NCBI RefSeq assembly: GCF_002754245.1
Contig: NZ_PEEX01000001.1
Location: 1,406,001-1,470,000, forward strand
Source: Chryseobacterium sp. 52
GTDB lineage: Bacteria > Bacteroidota > Bacteroidia > Flavobacteriales > Weeksellaceae
DNA length: 64,000 nt
Direction: 5' to 3'
Notes under the pieces: generated by a model
The model's database searches: none
Seen by the model: only the letters and a program-made list of their open reading frames with translations
What the model was told of the DNA's origin: nothing
Made by a program: the position numbers and the translations under genes
Shown here: positions 52,800 through 62,314 of the stretch, one piece after another
Position numbering within the stretch: position 1 is the stretch's first letter
Layout of the letters: each line of letters opens with the position of its first letter

Positions 52800-52930
52800 T
52801 CAGAACCAAATCACTTTCAATAATACATTCATATGCTTGGTTTTGAGCTTTAGTAGCTTTCTATCAGTATATTTTTTTCATCCTTAGTGTTTAATTCCTG
52901 TATTCAATATGCAGGAGTTTTTTTTGTTTT
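52800..52930 (+). ncRNA. Possible small RNA ending in a terminator
   Basis: The region between the GNAT and AraC genes has a CATCTTTG box (about 52790-52797), an AACCAA/TTGGTT pairing and a terminator-like hairpin TCCTG (52896-52900) with CAGGA (52912-52916) followed by a T run. The terminator could simply belong to the GNAT gene, although it is 170 bases past its stop. Evidence for a transcript is weak. Confidence 0.25.
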
Positions 52931-53021
52931 TATATGTTATGTTAAAAATATTCAATCTATTTCACTTTTAAATGAAATAAATTATTATATTTACTAAGAA
53001 ATTTGACACACTTATATCAGG

Positions 53022-53603
53022 ATGAAAATGTATGTAAAATTTGACTTCAACGCTCTTTGTAAGAAAGTGTTGGATGAAAAACTAAAAGAGCACGGGTTGA
53101 AATACCGTCTCCTCAACTTTGGAGAAGTGGAATTCTATGAACCCATTACGCAGGAGCAGCATAATCTTTTTAAGAAGAATCTTAAAGATTACGGGATAGA
53201 GATTATTGAAAGCCAAAAGACAGCTTTGGTACAGAAAATAAAAGATGTCATTGTAGAACTTGTTTTTTCTGAAAACGCGGTTCCTATAAAAGCATCTATT
53301 TATATTGCTGAAAAACTGAATCACAGCTACGGATATCTTTCCAATCTCTTTTCGGAGGTTGCCTATACATCAATAGAAAATTTTATTATCCTGCAGAAAA
53401 TTGAGTATGCAAAAGAGCTGATCTTAAATAATAAGCAGAGCCTTACGGAAATCGCCCATAAATTGAATTATTCGAGTGTAGCCCATTTAAGCACCCAGTT
53501 TAAAAATACAACAGGAATCACACCTTCCCAGTTTCAGAAAATCATTGTAAAAAGAAGAAAAATCCAAAACATGGCTATAAATTCTAAAATGCTGTATGAA
53601 TAA
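53022..53603 (+). CDS. AraC-family transcriptional regulator
   Basis: The 193-residue protein has a short N-terminal part and a C-terminal AraC double HTH (about residues 85-180: YIAEKLNHSYGYLSNLFSE and LTEIAHKLNYSSVAHLSTQFKNTTGITPSQFQ). The N-terminal domain (KFDFNALCKKVLDEKLKEHGLKYRLL) is one seen in flavobacterial regulators linked to receiver proteins. It overlaps the response-regulator gene by 8 bases, so the two are translationally coupled. Confidence 0.9.
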   Translation: MKMYVKFDFNALCKKVLDEKLKEHGLKYRLLNFGEVEFYEPITQEQHNLFKKNLKDYGIEIIESQKTALVQKIKDVIVELVFSENAVPIKASIYIAEKLNHSYGYLSNLFSEVAYTSIENFIILQKIEYAKELILNNKQSLTEIAHKLNYSSVAHLSTQFKNTTGITPSQFQKIIVKRRKIQNMAINSKMLYE

Positions 53604-54042
53604 AGAATATTTGAATGTAATAGCAGCAGATGATGACGAGGGTAATATCATATTCTTTAAAAATATTTTCAAAGGTTTAAAAATAGGAGTAAAGTCTCAG
53701 TGCTTCTCCGGAGGAGAGGATCTTATGAAGTATCTTACCAGCAACGGAGCCATTATTCCTGAAATCGTATTCATCAAGTATGATATTCCCGGGAAAAGCT
53801 GCATGGAATGTGTGGAAGAGATCAAGTCAGATTCAAGATTCAGTAATATTGTAATTGCGGTATATACCGATCAAATTTCAGAAATCGAAATAGAAGAAAT
53901 CTTTGTAAGCGGGGCCAACATTTTTATGAGAAAACCGGAGACCTATGAAGGCTTAAAAAAATCACTTACAGAAATCATTACAATAAACTGGCAATACCAT
54001 ACTTCAGGATTGAATAAAGATAATTTTATTATGAAAGTATGA
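53596..54042 (+). CDS. Response-regulator receiver protein without phospho-acceptor Asp
   Basis: The 148-residue protein is a single receiver domain: IAADDDEGN at the acidic start (D12-D14), T91 in VYTDQ and K113 in FMRKPET are kept. At the place of the phosphorylated Asp, which in homologues reads FLDLNMP or similar, there is FIKYDIP with K61. It is therefore probably a pseudo-receiver that is not phosphorylated in the usual way. The C-terminus (INWQYHTSGL) matches a common flavobacterial family. It overlaps the AraC gene. Confidence 0.85.
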   Translation: MNKEYLNVIAADDDEGNIIFFKNIFKGLKIGVKSQCFSGGEDLMKYLTSNGAIIPEIVFIKYDIPGKSCMECVEEIKSDSRFSNIVIAVYTDQISEIEIEEIFVSGANIFMRKPETYEGLKKSLTEIITINWQYHTSGLNKDNFIMKV

Positions 54043-54610
54043 TAAATAAAGGCTTTTAAAGTTTTATTTTTTTAAATTCAGGATCGTATTTAATACATAC
54101 TATTCACAGAAAGGTGAAAATTGTATAACTAATAATTAAAATCATATAAGGCAGAATCCACGTAATATCAGCAATTTTGTAAAAGTAAACATTGCAACAC
54201 AAATTAGCATATAAAAAGCAGTGGATGACAGAGAATAGATTATTTCATTAGAAATCAAAATATAAGTCACAATGTTAGTTTTAACAAAATGAATTATGTT
54301 TATTTCCAACTATAAAGCATAGAAGATCTTTAAACAAAACGGTACAATCATGAAAACTTGAGAGAGTTGAAGGGCATTTATTCGTTTCATTCCCACTTCC
54401 TTCAACTTGAACAGTTAGTTTTTATAATAAGCAAGTTGGAAAAATAATTCATTTTGTTTTTTATAATTTATTTTAATAGTCAAGGCAATACATTCAAATC
54501 GTATATAAATATTTTCACACCCAATCACAAGATATTATTTCTTGCTATTAAAATAAATTTTTTAAACAGACCAAAAGTAATTTCTTCTAAATAACAGTTT
54601 TATAAGGGGG
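54043..54610. other. Non-coding AT-rich region
   Basis: No ORF is supported between the response regulator and recG. One inverted repeat, AGTTGAAGG (54365-54373) with CCTTCAACT (54399-54407), is seen. Nothing else stands out by eye. Confidence 0.45.
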
Positions 54611-54641
54611 CCGCGGAAAGATTTCTTTTCGCGGTTTTTTT
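54611..54641. terminator. Terminator at the recG end
   Basis: CCGCGGAAAGA (54611-54621) pairs with TCTTTTCGCGG (G-U at one position) and is followed by T7. The recG stop begins at 54640, within the T run. Confidence 0.85.
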
Positions 54642-56655
54642 ATGAAATTTTACTCCACTTATTTTTTCCTTTGTAGTACCTCAGGTAGTAGTTTTTGATG
54701 ATCAGGTTGTCAGGATTTGCAAGAAGCGGATCTGTTTCCAGAATCTTATCAACTGTATTTTTTGTCGTTTTAATGATGGCAGAATCATTCACAAGATCCA
54801 GTCTTTTGAAATCTACCACTCCGCTTTGCTGTGTTCCCAAAATATCTCCGGGCCCTCTGAGCTGCATATCTACCTCAGATATTTTGAATCCGTCATTTGT
54901 TTCAGTCATCGTTTTGATACGGGTTCTGCTCTCCTTGGATAATTTATCAGAAGTCATCAGGATACAGTAACTCTGCTCTGCGCCTCTTCCCACACGTCCC
55001 CGCAACTGGTGAAGCTGGGAAAGCCCGAATCTTTCTGAACTTTCTATCACCATTACGGAAGCATTCGGAACATTAACTCCTACTTCAATCACTGTGGTGG
55101 CTACCATAATTTCTGCTTTTCCGGAAGCAAAATAATTCATAGCAACATCTTTTTCGGCAGGTTTCATTTTGCCGTGAAGCATTGTGACATTGTAGTCGGA
55201 GAATGCATCCATGACATGGTCAAGACCTTCCATCAGATTTTTATAATCCAGCGTTTCAGATTCTTCGATCAGCGGATACACAAAATACACCTGTCTTCCT
55301 TTTTTAATCTCGTCCCTGCAGAAATTATACACATATGTTCTGTCTTTTTCACGTCTGTGGGCGGTAATAATCGGTTTTCTTCCTACCGGCATCTCATCAA
55401 TCACGGAAACATCAAGATCAGAATAAAAACTCATCGCCAGGGTCCTTGGAATAGGCGTTGCAGTCATCACCAGAATATGCGGTGGAATTTTATTTTTAGC
55501 CCATAATTTCGCTCTTTGGGCAACCCCAAATCTGTGTTGCTCATCAATAATAGCGAGACCAAGGTTCTTAAACTTTACTTTATCTTCCAAAACAGCATGA
55601 GTCCCTACCAACATAGATAATGTTCCATTTTCCAGTTCTTCGTGGATGATCTTTCTTTCCGACGTTTTGGAGGAACCTGTCAGAAGACGCACATTGATGC
55701 CGGTTTCTGTTAAAAGATCCTTGATACCGTTGTAGTGCTGCTGGGCAAGAATTTCTGTTGGAGCCATTATACAGCTCTGAAAACCATTGTCCATAGCAAT
55801 CAGCATGGTCAGTAAAGCCACCATTGTTTTTCCCGATCCCACATCACCCTGGAGTAGCCTGTTCATCTGAACCGGTCTTTTCATATCCAACCGGATTTCT
55901 TTTAAAACCCGCTTCTGTGCATTCGTAAGATCAAAAGGAATATGATGATTGTAAAAATTATTAAAATGATCACCCACAACAGGAAACGGATTTCCGGGTG
56001 AATGGGTTTTATGATGAAGTTTTTTCAAGGCATATCCCAGCTGAAAAAAGAAAGATTCTTCAAACTTCAGCCTGTTATCTGCTTTTTCAAAATGTTCCAT
56101 ATCTTTTGGGAAATGAATATTTAAAAAAGTATGCTGTCTTGATAAAAATTTGAAAGCTTTTGTAAGATAATCGGGGAAATTTTCTTCGATGAGATGAGGG
56201 ATTTCTTTACAGATATTCCTTAAAACTGTCTGGAAAAACCTTTGGTTCAGACCTCTTTTAGTAAGTTTTTCTGAACTTGGATAAATGGGTTTCAAACGGT
56301 TGTCACCATCTTTATTTTCCTCAGCCTCTATTTCAGGATGAGGCATAGAAAACTGACGGTTAAAAACATTGATCTTTCCGAAAATATAAACTTCCCGGTT
56401 GATTGGAATTTGTTCTTTAAGCCATTTTGAATACTGAAACCATACCAGATCCATCGTTCCGGTATCATCATTGAATTTTGCCGAAAGCCTTTTTATTTTG
56501 CCATTCTGGATCTCCTGAATCTGCGTGATTCTTCCTTTAAGCTGAATTTCAATACTGCTTTCCTCGAGCTGAGAAATCTTATATACTTTATTCTTATCCA
56601 GGTAGCGGATAGGGTAGAAGTTCAGAAGGTCATCCACTGTAGACATCCCTAACAC
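54640..56655 (-). CDS. recG: ATP-dependent DNA helicase RecG
   Basis: The protein is 671 residues from a GTG at 56655. The wedge/OB domain comes first (YPIRYLDKNKVYKI), then the helicase domains with GDVGSGKT (Walker A), DEQHRFGVAQR, TATPIPRT and GRVGRGAEQ. RecG remodels stalled forks and Holliday junctions. Upstream of this start the same frame reads 23 further codons, LELGTSIEYVKGIGPERAKL and more, that look like the usual RecG N-terminus, back to a CTG at 56724, with a stop just beyond. No ATG, GTG or TTG lies in that stretch, so the true start is unclear. Confidence 0.92.
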   Translation of the reverse strand: MLGMSTVDDLLNFYPIRYLDKNKVYKISQLEESSIEIQLKGRITQIQEIQNGKIKRLSAKFNDDTGTMDLVWFQYSKWLKEQIPINREVYIFGKINVFNRQFSMPHPEIEAEENKDGDNRLKPIYPSSEKLTKRGLNQRFFQTVLRNICKEIPHLIEENFPDYLTKAFKFLSRQHTFLNIHFPKDMEHFEKADNRLKFEESFFFQLGYALKKLHHKTHSPGNPFPVVGDHFNNFYNHHIPFDLTNAQKRVLKEIRLDMKRPVQMNRLLQGDVGSGKTMVALLTMLIAMDNGFQSCIMAPTEILAQQHYNGIKDLLTETGINVRLLTGSSKTSERKIIHEELENGTLSMLVGTHAVLEDKVKFKNLGLAIIDEQHRFGVAQRAKLWAKNKIPPHILVMTATPIPRTLAMSFYSDLDVSVIDEMPVGRKPIITAHRREKDRTYVYNFCRDEIKKGRQVYFVYPLIEESETLDYKNLMEGLDHVMDAFSDYNVTMLHGKMKPAEKDVAMNYFASGKAEIMVATTVIEVGVNVPNASVMVIESSERFGLSQLHQLRGRVGRGAEQSYCILMTSDKLSKESRTRIKTMTETNDGFKISEVDMQLRGPGDILGTQQSGVVDFKRLDLVNDSAIIKTTKNTVDKILETDPLLANPDNLIIKNYYLRYYKGKNKWSKIS

Positions 56656-56770
56656 ACTTTTAATGAGTTTGGCTCTTTCAGGACCTATTCCTTTGACGTA
56701 TTCTATGGATGTACCAAGTTCCAGATAATAATTTTACAAATGCGAATATCGTCAAAACTTAGTATAAATA

Positions 56771-56803
56771 AAAACCTCTTAAAAAAAAAATTAAGAGGTT
56801 TTT
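56771..56803 (-). terminator. Terminator of the exported-protein gene
   Basis: AAAACCTCTTAA (56771-56782) and TTAAGAGGTTTT pair around an A-rich loop. In the minus direction it lies just after the stop at 56837 and ahead of recG. Confidence 0.75.
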
Positions 56804-56836
56804 TGTTAGAATATCGGCTTTTTACCAACATCATTA

Positions 56837-57457
56837 TTATTGAAAAGCGGTGATTTTTATTTTTATAGCCATAGAAAGTTCTTTTTCTAAAATATATTTG
56901 TTGATTTTGAAATTACAGCCCAGAGTAGGTGTATTTCCATTTGCTGGCAGTCCGCCGGGATCAAAACCACCACAATTACAACCTGTCAGTTGATTTTGGT
57001 CACCGTATCTTACAATAGAGCAGTCATTGGGACATCCTACAATATTAACACAGGTAACCACATGCCCGGGGCCGGGAACAAAAAAATAATCAGGAGAATT
57101 TCCGGTGTTCCCTAATGGAAGGAATATAGTGGCCCTTTCCATAGAATTGTTGGTGGCTACTATCCCTAAATAATAATTGCCGATATTGGATTTTGCAATT
57201 TTAATATCATCTACCGTAATATTTGGATTAAACCCTTTTATAGCTTCCTGTACTGCTATTTTAAATGCTTCTTTCGGGATTCCAAAGGTCATATTCCCAT
57301 CCATGTATTTTGCAATAGGAATTTCTGTCAGTTGATTTTTCGATGGACTCATGGCCTGTGGGCTAATAATAGTAGAGATTTTCTCTGTTTTTTGAGCGAG
57401 GGAAAATTGATACATAAAAATCAATAGGATCAATTTCAGGATGTTTAAATTTTTCAT
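56837..57457 (-). CDS. Exported Cys-rich protein of unknown function
   Basis: The 206-residue protein has a signal peptide (residues 1-21, ending SLAQ). The middle has a helical region (FKIAVQEAIKGFNPNITVDD). From about residue 130 there is a Cys-rich motif (VTCVNIVGCPNDCSIVRYGD, TGCNCGGFDPGGLP) that may bind metal or form disulfides. No family is recognised. It is a single gene. Confidence 0.7.
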   Translation of the reverse strand: MKNLNILKLILLIFMYQFSLAQKTEKISTIISPQAMSPSKNQLTEIPIAKYMDGNMTFGIPKEAFKIAVQEAIKGFNPNITVDDIKIAKSNIGNYYLGIVATNNSMERATIFLPLGNTGNSPDYFFVPGPGHVVTCVNIVGCPNDCSIVRYGDQNQLTGCNCGGFDPGGLPANGNTPTLGCNFKINKYILEKELSMAIKIKITAFQ

Positions 57458-57602
57458 GATGTCTTTGTTTTTTGGTTAAATAAATATTTGTGGAGTGTTT
57501 CTTAACTCTTGAACAAAGGTTAGCATTTATTAAAAGATGACTTAGAGGATTTTTATTGAATTTAAAGGGTGAAAACACTGTATTTAGACTCATGAGCAAC
57601 GA

Positions 57603-57632
57603 AAAAAGGCTTCCAGAAACTGAAAGCCTTTA
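57603..57632. terminator. Hairpin between the exported protein and thioredoxin genes
   Basis: AAAGGCTT and AAGCCTTT pair with an inner CAG/CTG around a short loop. The arms end in A/T runs. It probably ends the thioredoxin-like transcript in the minus direction. Confidence 0.55.
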
Positions 57633-57661
57633 TATTTTAAAAAACCTGTGAGGTTTAAAGT

Positions 57662-58195
57662 TTAATCCTTAATCTTAGATTTGAACTTTTTCTGATAATC
57701 CTCCCACTGTTCTCTGGTACGGATTTTTTTGAAAAGATCTTTTGAAATAAATTCTAAATAAGGTTCCAGTTCTTTGGCTGAAAGTTCTCCCTGAAGAATA
57801 GTGATAGGACCGCCTTTCTCATCCAGAAATACAGTACTTGGAACAGCACCAACATTCATATATTGAGTAAATTCATGCAAAGAGTTTTTTCCTTTTTGAT
57901 GTTCCGTATTGTCATTGGAAAATGTTCTTCCAAAAACATCAATAGATTTTTTTTCTTCAGCATTAAACTTTACAGGATAGTAATTTTCATTTAAAATCTG
58001 TGCAATGACAGCATGACCGTATGTTTTTTTGTCCATAATCTTACATGGGGCACACCAGTCTGCATAGAAATCAACCAGAATTTTTTTAGGATTTTCTTTT
58101 TGGGCTTTTATAGCTTCCTCAATAGTCATCCATTTTACCTGAGCAAAACTGAAATTTACTAAAAGTAGAAGTATTATGCTTATAATTTTCTTCAT
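57662..58195 (-). CDS. Periplasmic thioredoxin-like protein
   Basis: The 177-residue protein has a signal peptide (LLLLVNFSFAQ) and a thioredoxin fold with the WCAPC active site (C48-x-x-C51, KILVDFYADWCAPCKIMDK), plus the cis-Pro in GAVPSTVFLD. It resembles DsbD C-terminal-like thiol reductases that act in the periplasm. It lies 41 bases after the stop of the first POT gene on the same strand, with no terminator seen between, so read-through is possible. Confidence 0.92.
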   Translation of the reverse strand: MKKIISIILLLLVNFSFAQVKWMTIEEAIKAQKENPKKILVDFYADWCAPCKIMDKKTYGHAVIAQILNENYYPVKFNAEEKKSIDVFGRTFSNDNTEHQKGKNSLHEFTQYMNVGAVPSTVFLDEKGGPITILQGELSAKELEPYLEFISKDLFKKIRTREQWEDYQKKFKSKIKD

Positions 58196-58236
58196 AATTT
58201 GATATTTACGTAAAAATAAGCATAATATCGCTTACT

Positions 58237-59748
58237 TTATTTTACCTCCTGCATTAATTTTTTCACGAACGGAGATATCAAAATTAATACCACACCGGCA
58301 ATTACCGCATATAATCCCAATTGTTTATATCCATCAGTATAAGTGATTAAAACATCATAGTTGGTAGAACCTTCTTTTGCTGTGGCAAGTCCGGCCCCGA
58401 TGATTCCAGCAACATACTGTCCGTAAGCGGAAGCCAGGAACCACATTCCCATCATCATTCCCTGAAGGTTTTTGGTGGAAAGCTTCGTCATAATCGATAA
58501 TCCGATAGGTGACAGACACAATTCCCCAAGAGTGATAACCAATAATGCCAATGTGAAAAAGTTCAGTGAGGTTATCCCCTGAAGATCAGCAAAAAGTCTG
58601 GTGGCAAATAAAACATAATATCCGATACCAAGGAAAATGAATCCCAGACCGAATTTCACGATCGTATTAGGTTCAATTTTTCTTTTGCTCAGCCATAGCC
58701 AGAGCAGTCCGATAAGTGGAGCAAGGAATATAATAAAAAATGCACCTCCTGAGTTATTGACACCATTCGGATCCAGTCCAAAAAGATCTTTATTCAGGTT
58801 TTTAGCCGCGAAAATGCTTAAAGAACCGCCGCTCTGTTCATAAATTCCCCAGAATATAATAGAGAATATAATGAAAACTAAAGCCGCCCAAAGTTTTTTA
58901 CGTTCAGATGGTGTTACTTTGGACATTTCATAAAACAGATAGATCAATGTCAAAGGCCCGATGGTCCACATAAAATAATCTGTGTATTCCGTTTTGGCAA
59001 CCATTTTCATGATAATTGGAACGAAAATCAGAGATAAAACATATACTCCATATTCTTTCCATTTTGGGATTGGAGCCGATTTTACTTCTGCCAAAGGATG
59101 CCCCGGCTGAAGACCTATTGTACCCAGTGTTTTTTGGGTGAAAACAAAATTGATAAGGCTGATGACCATCACTACTGACGCAAGTCCAAAAGCAATATTC
59201 CATCTCATTCCCTCCGGAATTGTATCTCCTAAAATTTCTCCTTTACCAATGGCAATACAGAAATATCCTCCCAGTAAAGCTCCCAGGTTGATTCCTGCAT
59301 AAAAAAGAGAGAATCCTGCATCAGCTCTTGAATCGTTAGGTTTATAAAGCTGGCCTACCATAGATGAGATATTGGGTTTGAAAAAACCTGTTCCTACTAC
59401 GGTAAATGCGATTCCTAAGAAGAAAAACTTATGCGGATCCGTGGCGAGGATTAAACTTCCCACAATCATCAGAAGTCCACCCCAAAAGAGGGATTTTCTG
59501 AATCCGAGAATCTTATCAGCGAAAAGACCGCCAACGAAAGTAAAGGCATATACGAATGCCTGGGTAGCGCCATATTGAAGATTAGCTTCCTTTTCGTGGA
59601 AATTAAGCTGTGAGATCATAAAGAAAACCAGCATTCCACGCATTCCGTAGAAACAGAAACGTTCCCACATTTCAGAGAAAAACAGGCTCCAGATCTGTCT
59701 GGGATATTTTCCTTTGAAATTTTGTATTTCATCTAGAGTTAAGCTCAT
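58237..59748 (-). CDS. POT/PTR-family peptide transporter (copy 1)
   Basis: The 503-residue MFS protein has about 14 membrane segments. The ExxER motif EMWERFCFYG (near residue 27-36) binds protons and peptide, and FFKPNISSMVGQLY matches the PTR2 signature. It imports di- and tripeptides with H+. Two related transporters lie just upstream on the same strand. A DUF1016 remnant lies between this gene and copy 2. Confidence 0.93.
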   Translation of the reverse strand: MSLTLDEIQNFKGKYPRQIWSLFFSEMWERFCFYGMRGMLVFFMISQLNFHEKEANLQYGATQAFVYAFTFVGGLFADKILGFRKSLFWGGLLMIVGSLILATDPHKFFFLGIAFTVVGTGFFKPNISSMVGQLYKPNDSRADAGFSLFYAGINLGALLGGYFCIAIGKGEILGDTIPEGMRWNIAFGLASVVMVISLINFVFTQKTLGTIGLQPGHPLAEVKSAPIPKWKEYGVYVLSLIFVPIIMKMVAKTEYTDYFMWTIGPLTLIYLFYEMSKVTPSERKKLWAALVFIIFSIIFWGIYEQSGGSLSIFAAKNLNKDLFGLDPNGVNNSGGAFFIIFLAPLIGLLWLWLSKRKIEPNTIVKFGLGFIFLGIGYYVLFATRLFADLQGITSLNFFTLALLVITLGELCLSPIGLSIMTKLSTKNLQGMMMGMWFLASAYGQYVAGIIGAGLATAKEGSTNYDVLITYTDGYKQLGLYAVIAGVVLILISPFVKKLMQEVK

Positions 59749-59769
59749 AATTATATATGATAATTTTAA

Positions 59770-60370
59770 TTAGGGGTTTTTATTATTGTTTTGATCCAGT
59801 TCAAAACGAATTCTGTCCTGATCAATGATTTCTTTTAATTCTTCTTCTTTTGGAAGGTACAGTAGATATTTGCTTGTAAACAGATTGTTTTTATCATTCA
59901 GTACGGAATATTTTACGATAGTTTCATCTTTTTCTGAACATAGCAGAATTCCGAAGGTCGGATTATTGTCTTTTCAAATGCCGGTAATTCCAGTTATTCT
60001 GAATAGCTTCATCGAAATAACAGTTCATTTTATCAATGTGATCAAGTCTTATAACTAATCTGTAATGGGGGCAGCTCAATTGTTGACGTAACGCATCAAC
60101 AGTTTGATGAAACGTACGCATATTGGAAAGATTGGTATGATTAAAACCTTTTCCAAATTCTAAAGAAAGTTTCTGAGATAAGTTTTTTAATGCATACTTT
60201 CCGTATTCAGCGCGTTCTTTTCCCTGTTGTTCATCTTCTACTATCAGTTGTCTGATCTGCCAGTACGTAAGCCGTAAAGCAGAATTCGCTATCCGAAACA
60301 CTTTTTGGCACGACTGTCTAATAATTTCCTTTACGGATTGAAATAAAGAATCTTCGGAAATTTCCATCAT
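59770..60370 (-). pseudogene. DUF1016 (YhcG-like, PDDEXK nuclease family) remnant with internal deletion
   Basis: The N-terminal part (60370-59963) is a DUF1016 N-terminal domain: TYWQIRQLIVEDEQQGKERA, GKGFNHTNLSNMRTFHQT. It stops at NYRHLKRQ. Another frame continues at once (DNNPTFGILLCSEKDETIVK, KYLLYLPKEEELKEIIDQD) to 59770, which is the family C-terminus. The middle of a normal protein (the nuclease core between these two parts) is missing. It is therefore a deletion remnant between two transporter genes, not a working nuclease. Confidence 0.82.
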
Positions 60371-60427
60371 ACGAAAATAAAAAAAACCTCTGACTTAGCA
60401 GAGGTTTTATTGTATTTATTGATGTGG

Positions 60428-62182
60428 TTATTTTACACCGTGCATCATTTTCTTTAAGATTGGAGAAATTAGTGCTAAAATAACAGCTGCAATACCACAA
60501 AGTACTACGAATACCATAAAGAATTCGAATAAGTTATGGATCTCAAATCCTGCAAATGTAGGATTGTGCAACGGTAGCTGAGCTTTCTCAAACGCTGCTG
60601 CCTGATCAGCAGTCAATGTTACTTTTTTATCTAAAACATCCTGAAGATTTACTCCTATTTCCTGTGCTTTGGTAAACTTATCACCTGTTGCCGGGATAAG
60701 AGCTCCCAATGAACCTGCCAAAGCATACCCTGCAGCATTAGAAATAAAGAAAACACCATATAATAAAGAGGCAAATCTCTTTGGAGCCAGTTTACCAACT
60801 AATGACAAACCGATTGGAGATAGACAAAGTTCACCACAAGTCTGGATGAAATAAAGAAGCATTAACCATTTTATAGCTAATAATCCTGAGTTTCCAAGAT
60901 CTTTTACGTTGTGTGCGATGATAAAATAAGAAAGAGCGATCAATGCTAATCCCATTGCCTGTTTGAATGGAGATACGGGCTCTCTTCCTTTTGTTCTTAA
61001 TTTATCCCATGTTAAACTGAATGGAACAGCTAATAGAACAACGAAGATACCGTTGAAGATCTGAACCATTGAAGGGGGCATATTCCATCCGAAAATGTTT
61101 CTGTCTGTCTGGTTATCTGCGATAAATGTTAATGAAGATCCTGCCTGCTCGAAAGCTGCCCAGAAGAAAATGATAAAGAATGATACGATATAAATTACCC
61201 AAATTCTCTGTCTTTCTATTTTGTTTTCCGCAGAACTCATGATAAGGAAGGCCAGGGAAATACCAGCTGCATAAATGAAAGGATAAATAACTCCTTTGAT
61301 CAGCTGACCCATTTCTACAGCTTTAAACCCTAATTCTCCTACCAATAAATATCGGAAAGCGAAGAATAAAATAACAAACATAACTCCAGTGATTCCTAAA
61401 GATGTTCCTGTGAATTTTGCTGTCTGGGTTTCTCCTTCTTCGAAGTCTGCGCTTGTATTGTTCTTTGGTAACCCACCGATAGGTCTTCCTTCCGGAGTTA
61501 CTACATATTTATTTTTAAGAATAAAGAATGTGATGGTACCAATGACCATAGCAATGGAAGCGGCTAAGAATCCCCATTTAAAAGCAAAAATATCTCTTAC
61601 TCCAGTGGTTGCATCTTTCACATCTCCAACATATGGACAGATGAACTGTCCTAAAAATGCTCCGATGTTAATTCCCATATAGAAAATGGTGAAAGCAGAG
61701 TCCAGTTTGGATTTTTCCTGCTTAGGATAAAGGCTTCCCACCATTGATGAAATATTGGGCTTGAAAAATCCGTTACCGAAAATGATAACAAATAAAGCAG
61801 ACCACATAATCATTTTAGAACCGCCTAAGTCCGTAGAGAAAGTAGAGGCACTGATAAAAAGTAGAAACTGGCCAATAGCCATTAAAGATCCACCAATTAA
61901 GATGGCATTTCTGTTTCCAATATATTTATCTGCGATAAACCCTCCCAAAAGAGGCGTTAAATAACATAAAGCTAAAAATCCACCGTAAATGATTGCCGCA
62001 TCAGCTTCTTTTATTAATAAGGAATTTACCATAAAGAGCGTCAAAAGTGCTCTCATCCCATAAAAGTTGAAACGCTCCCACATTTCTGTTCCGAAAAGAA
62101 CCCACAATCCTTTTGGATGCCTTGAATTCTTATTCTCTACAAATTCATCCGGTTTCGGACTTAATGCTTCAATATTATCCAT
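60428..62182 (-). CDS. POT/PTR-family peptide transporter (copy 2)
   Basis: The 584-residue protein has the motif EMWERFNFYG, the PTR2 signature FFKPNISSMVGSLYPKQE and about 14 membrane segments. It has a longer loop near residues 240-265 and an insertion before the last helices (DKKVTLTADQAAAFEKAQLP). The frame opens at 62239, but the ATG at 62182 (MDNIEALSPK) fits homologues better. It probably has a different peptide preference from copies 1 and 3. Confidence 0.92.
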   Translation of the reverse strand: MDNIEALSPKPDEFVENKNSRHPKGLWVLFGTEMWERFNFYGMRALLTLFMVNSLLIKEADAAIIYGGFLALCYLTPLLGGFIADKYIGNRNAILIGGSLMAIGQFLLFISASTFSTDLGGSKMIMWSALFVIIFGNGFFKPNISSMVGSLYPKQEKSKLDSAFTIFYMGINIGAFLGQFICPYVGDVKDATTGVRDIFAFKWGFLAASIAMVIGTITFFILKNKYVVTPEGRPIGGLPKNNTSADFEEGETQTAKFTGTSLGITGVMFVILFFAFRYLLVGELGFKAVEMGQLIKGVIYPFIYAAGISLAFLIMSSAENKIERQRIWVIYIVSFFIIFFWAAFEQAGSSLTFIADNQTDRNIFGWNMPPSMVQIFNGIFVVLLAVPFSLTWDKLRTKGREPVSPFKQAMGLALIALSYFIIAHNVKDLGNSGLLAIKWLMLLYFIQTCGELCLSPIGLSLVGKLAPKRFASLLYGVFFISNAAGYALAGSLGALIPATGDKFTKAQEIGVNLQDVLDKKVTLTADQAAAFEKAQLPLHNPTFAGFEIHNLFEFFMVFVVLCGIAAVILALISPILKKMMHGVK

Positions 62183-62314
62183 TCTATTGTTAATTTTTGT
62201 TAAGACTGACAAATATAGTTTTTTTTGAGTTTTTGGCAAGGTTTTAATTTTATATTTAAATAAAAAAGCTGCAGAGTGATTCTGCAGCTTGATATTCTTT
62301 ATGATAAATGAGGA

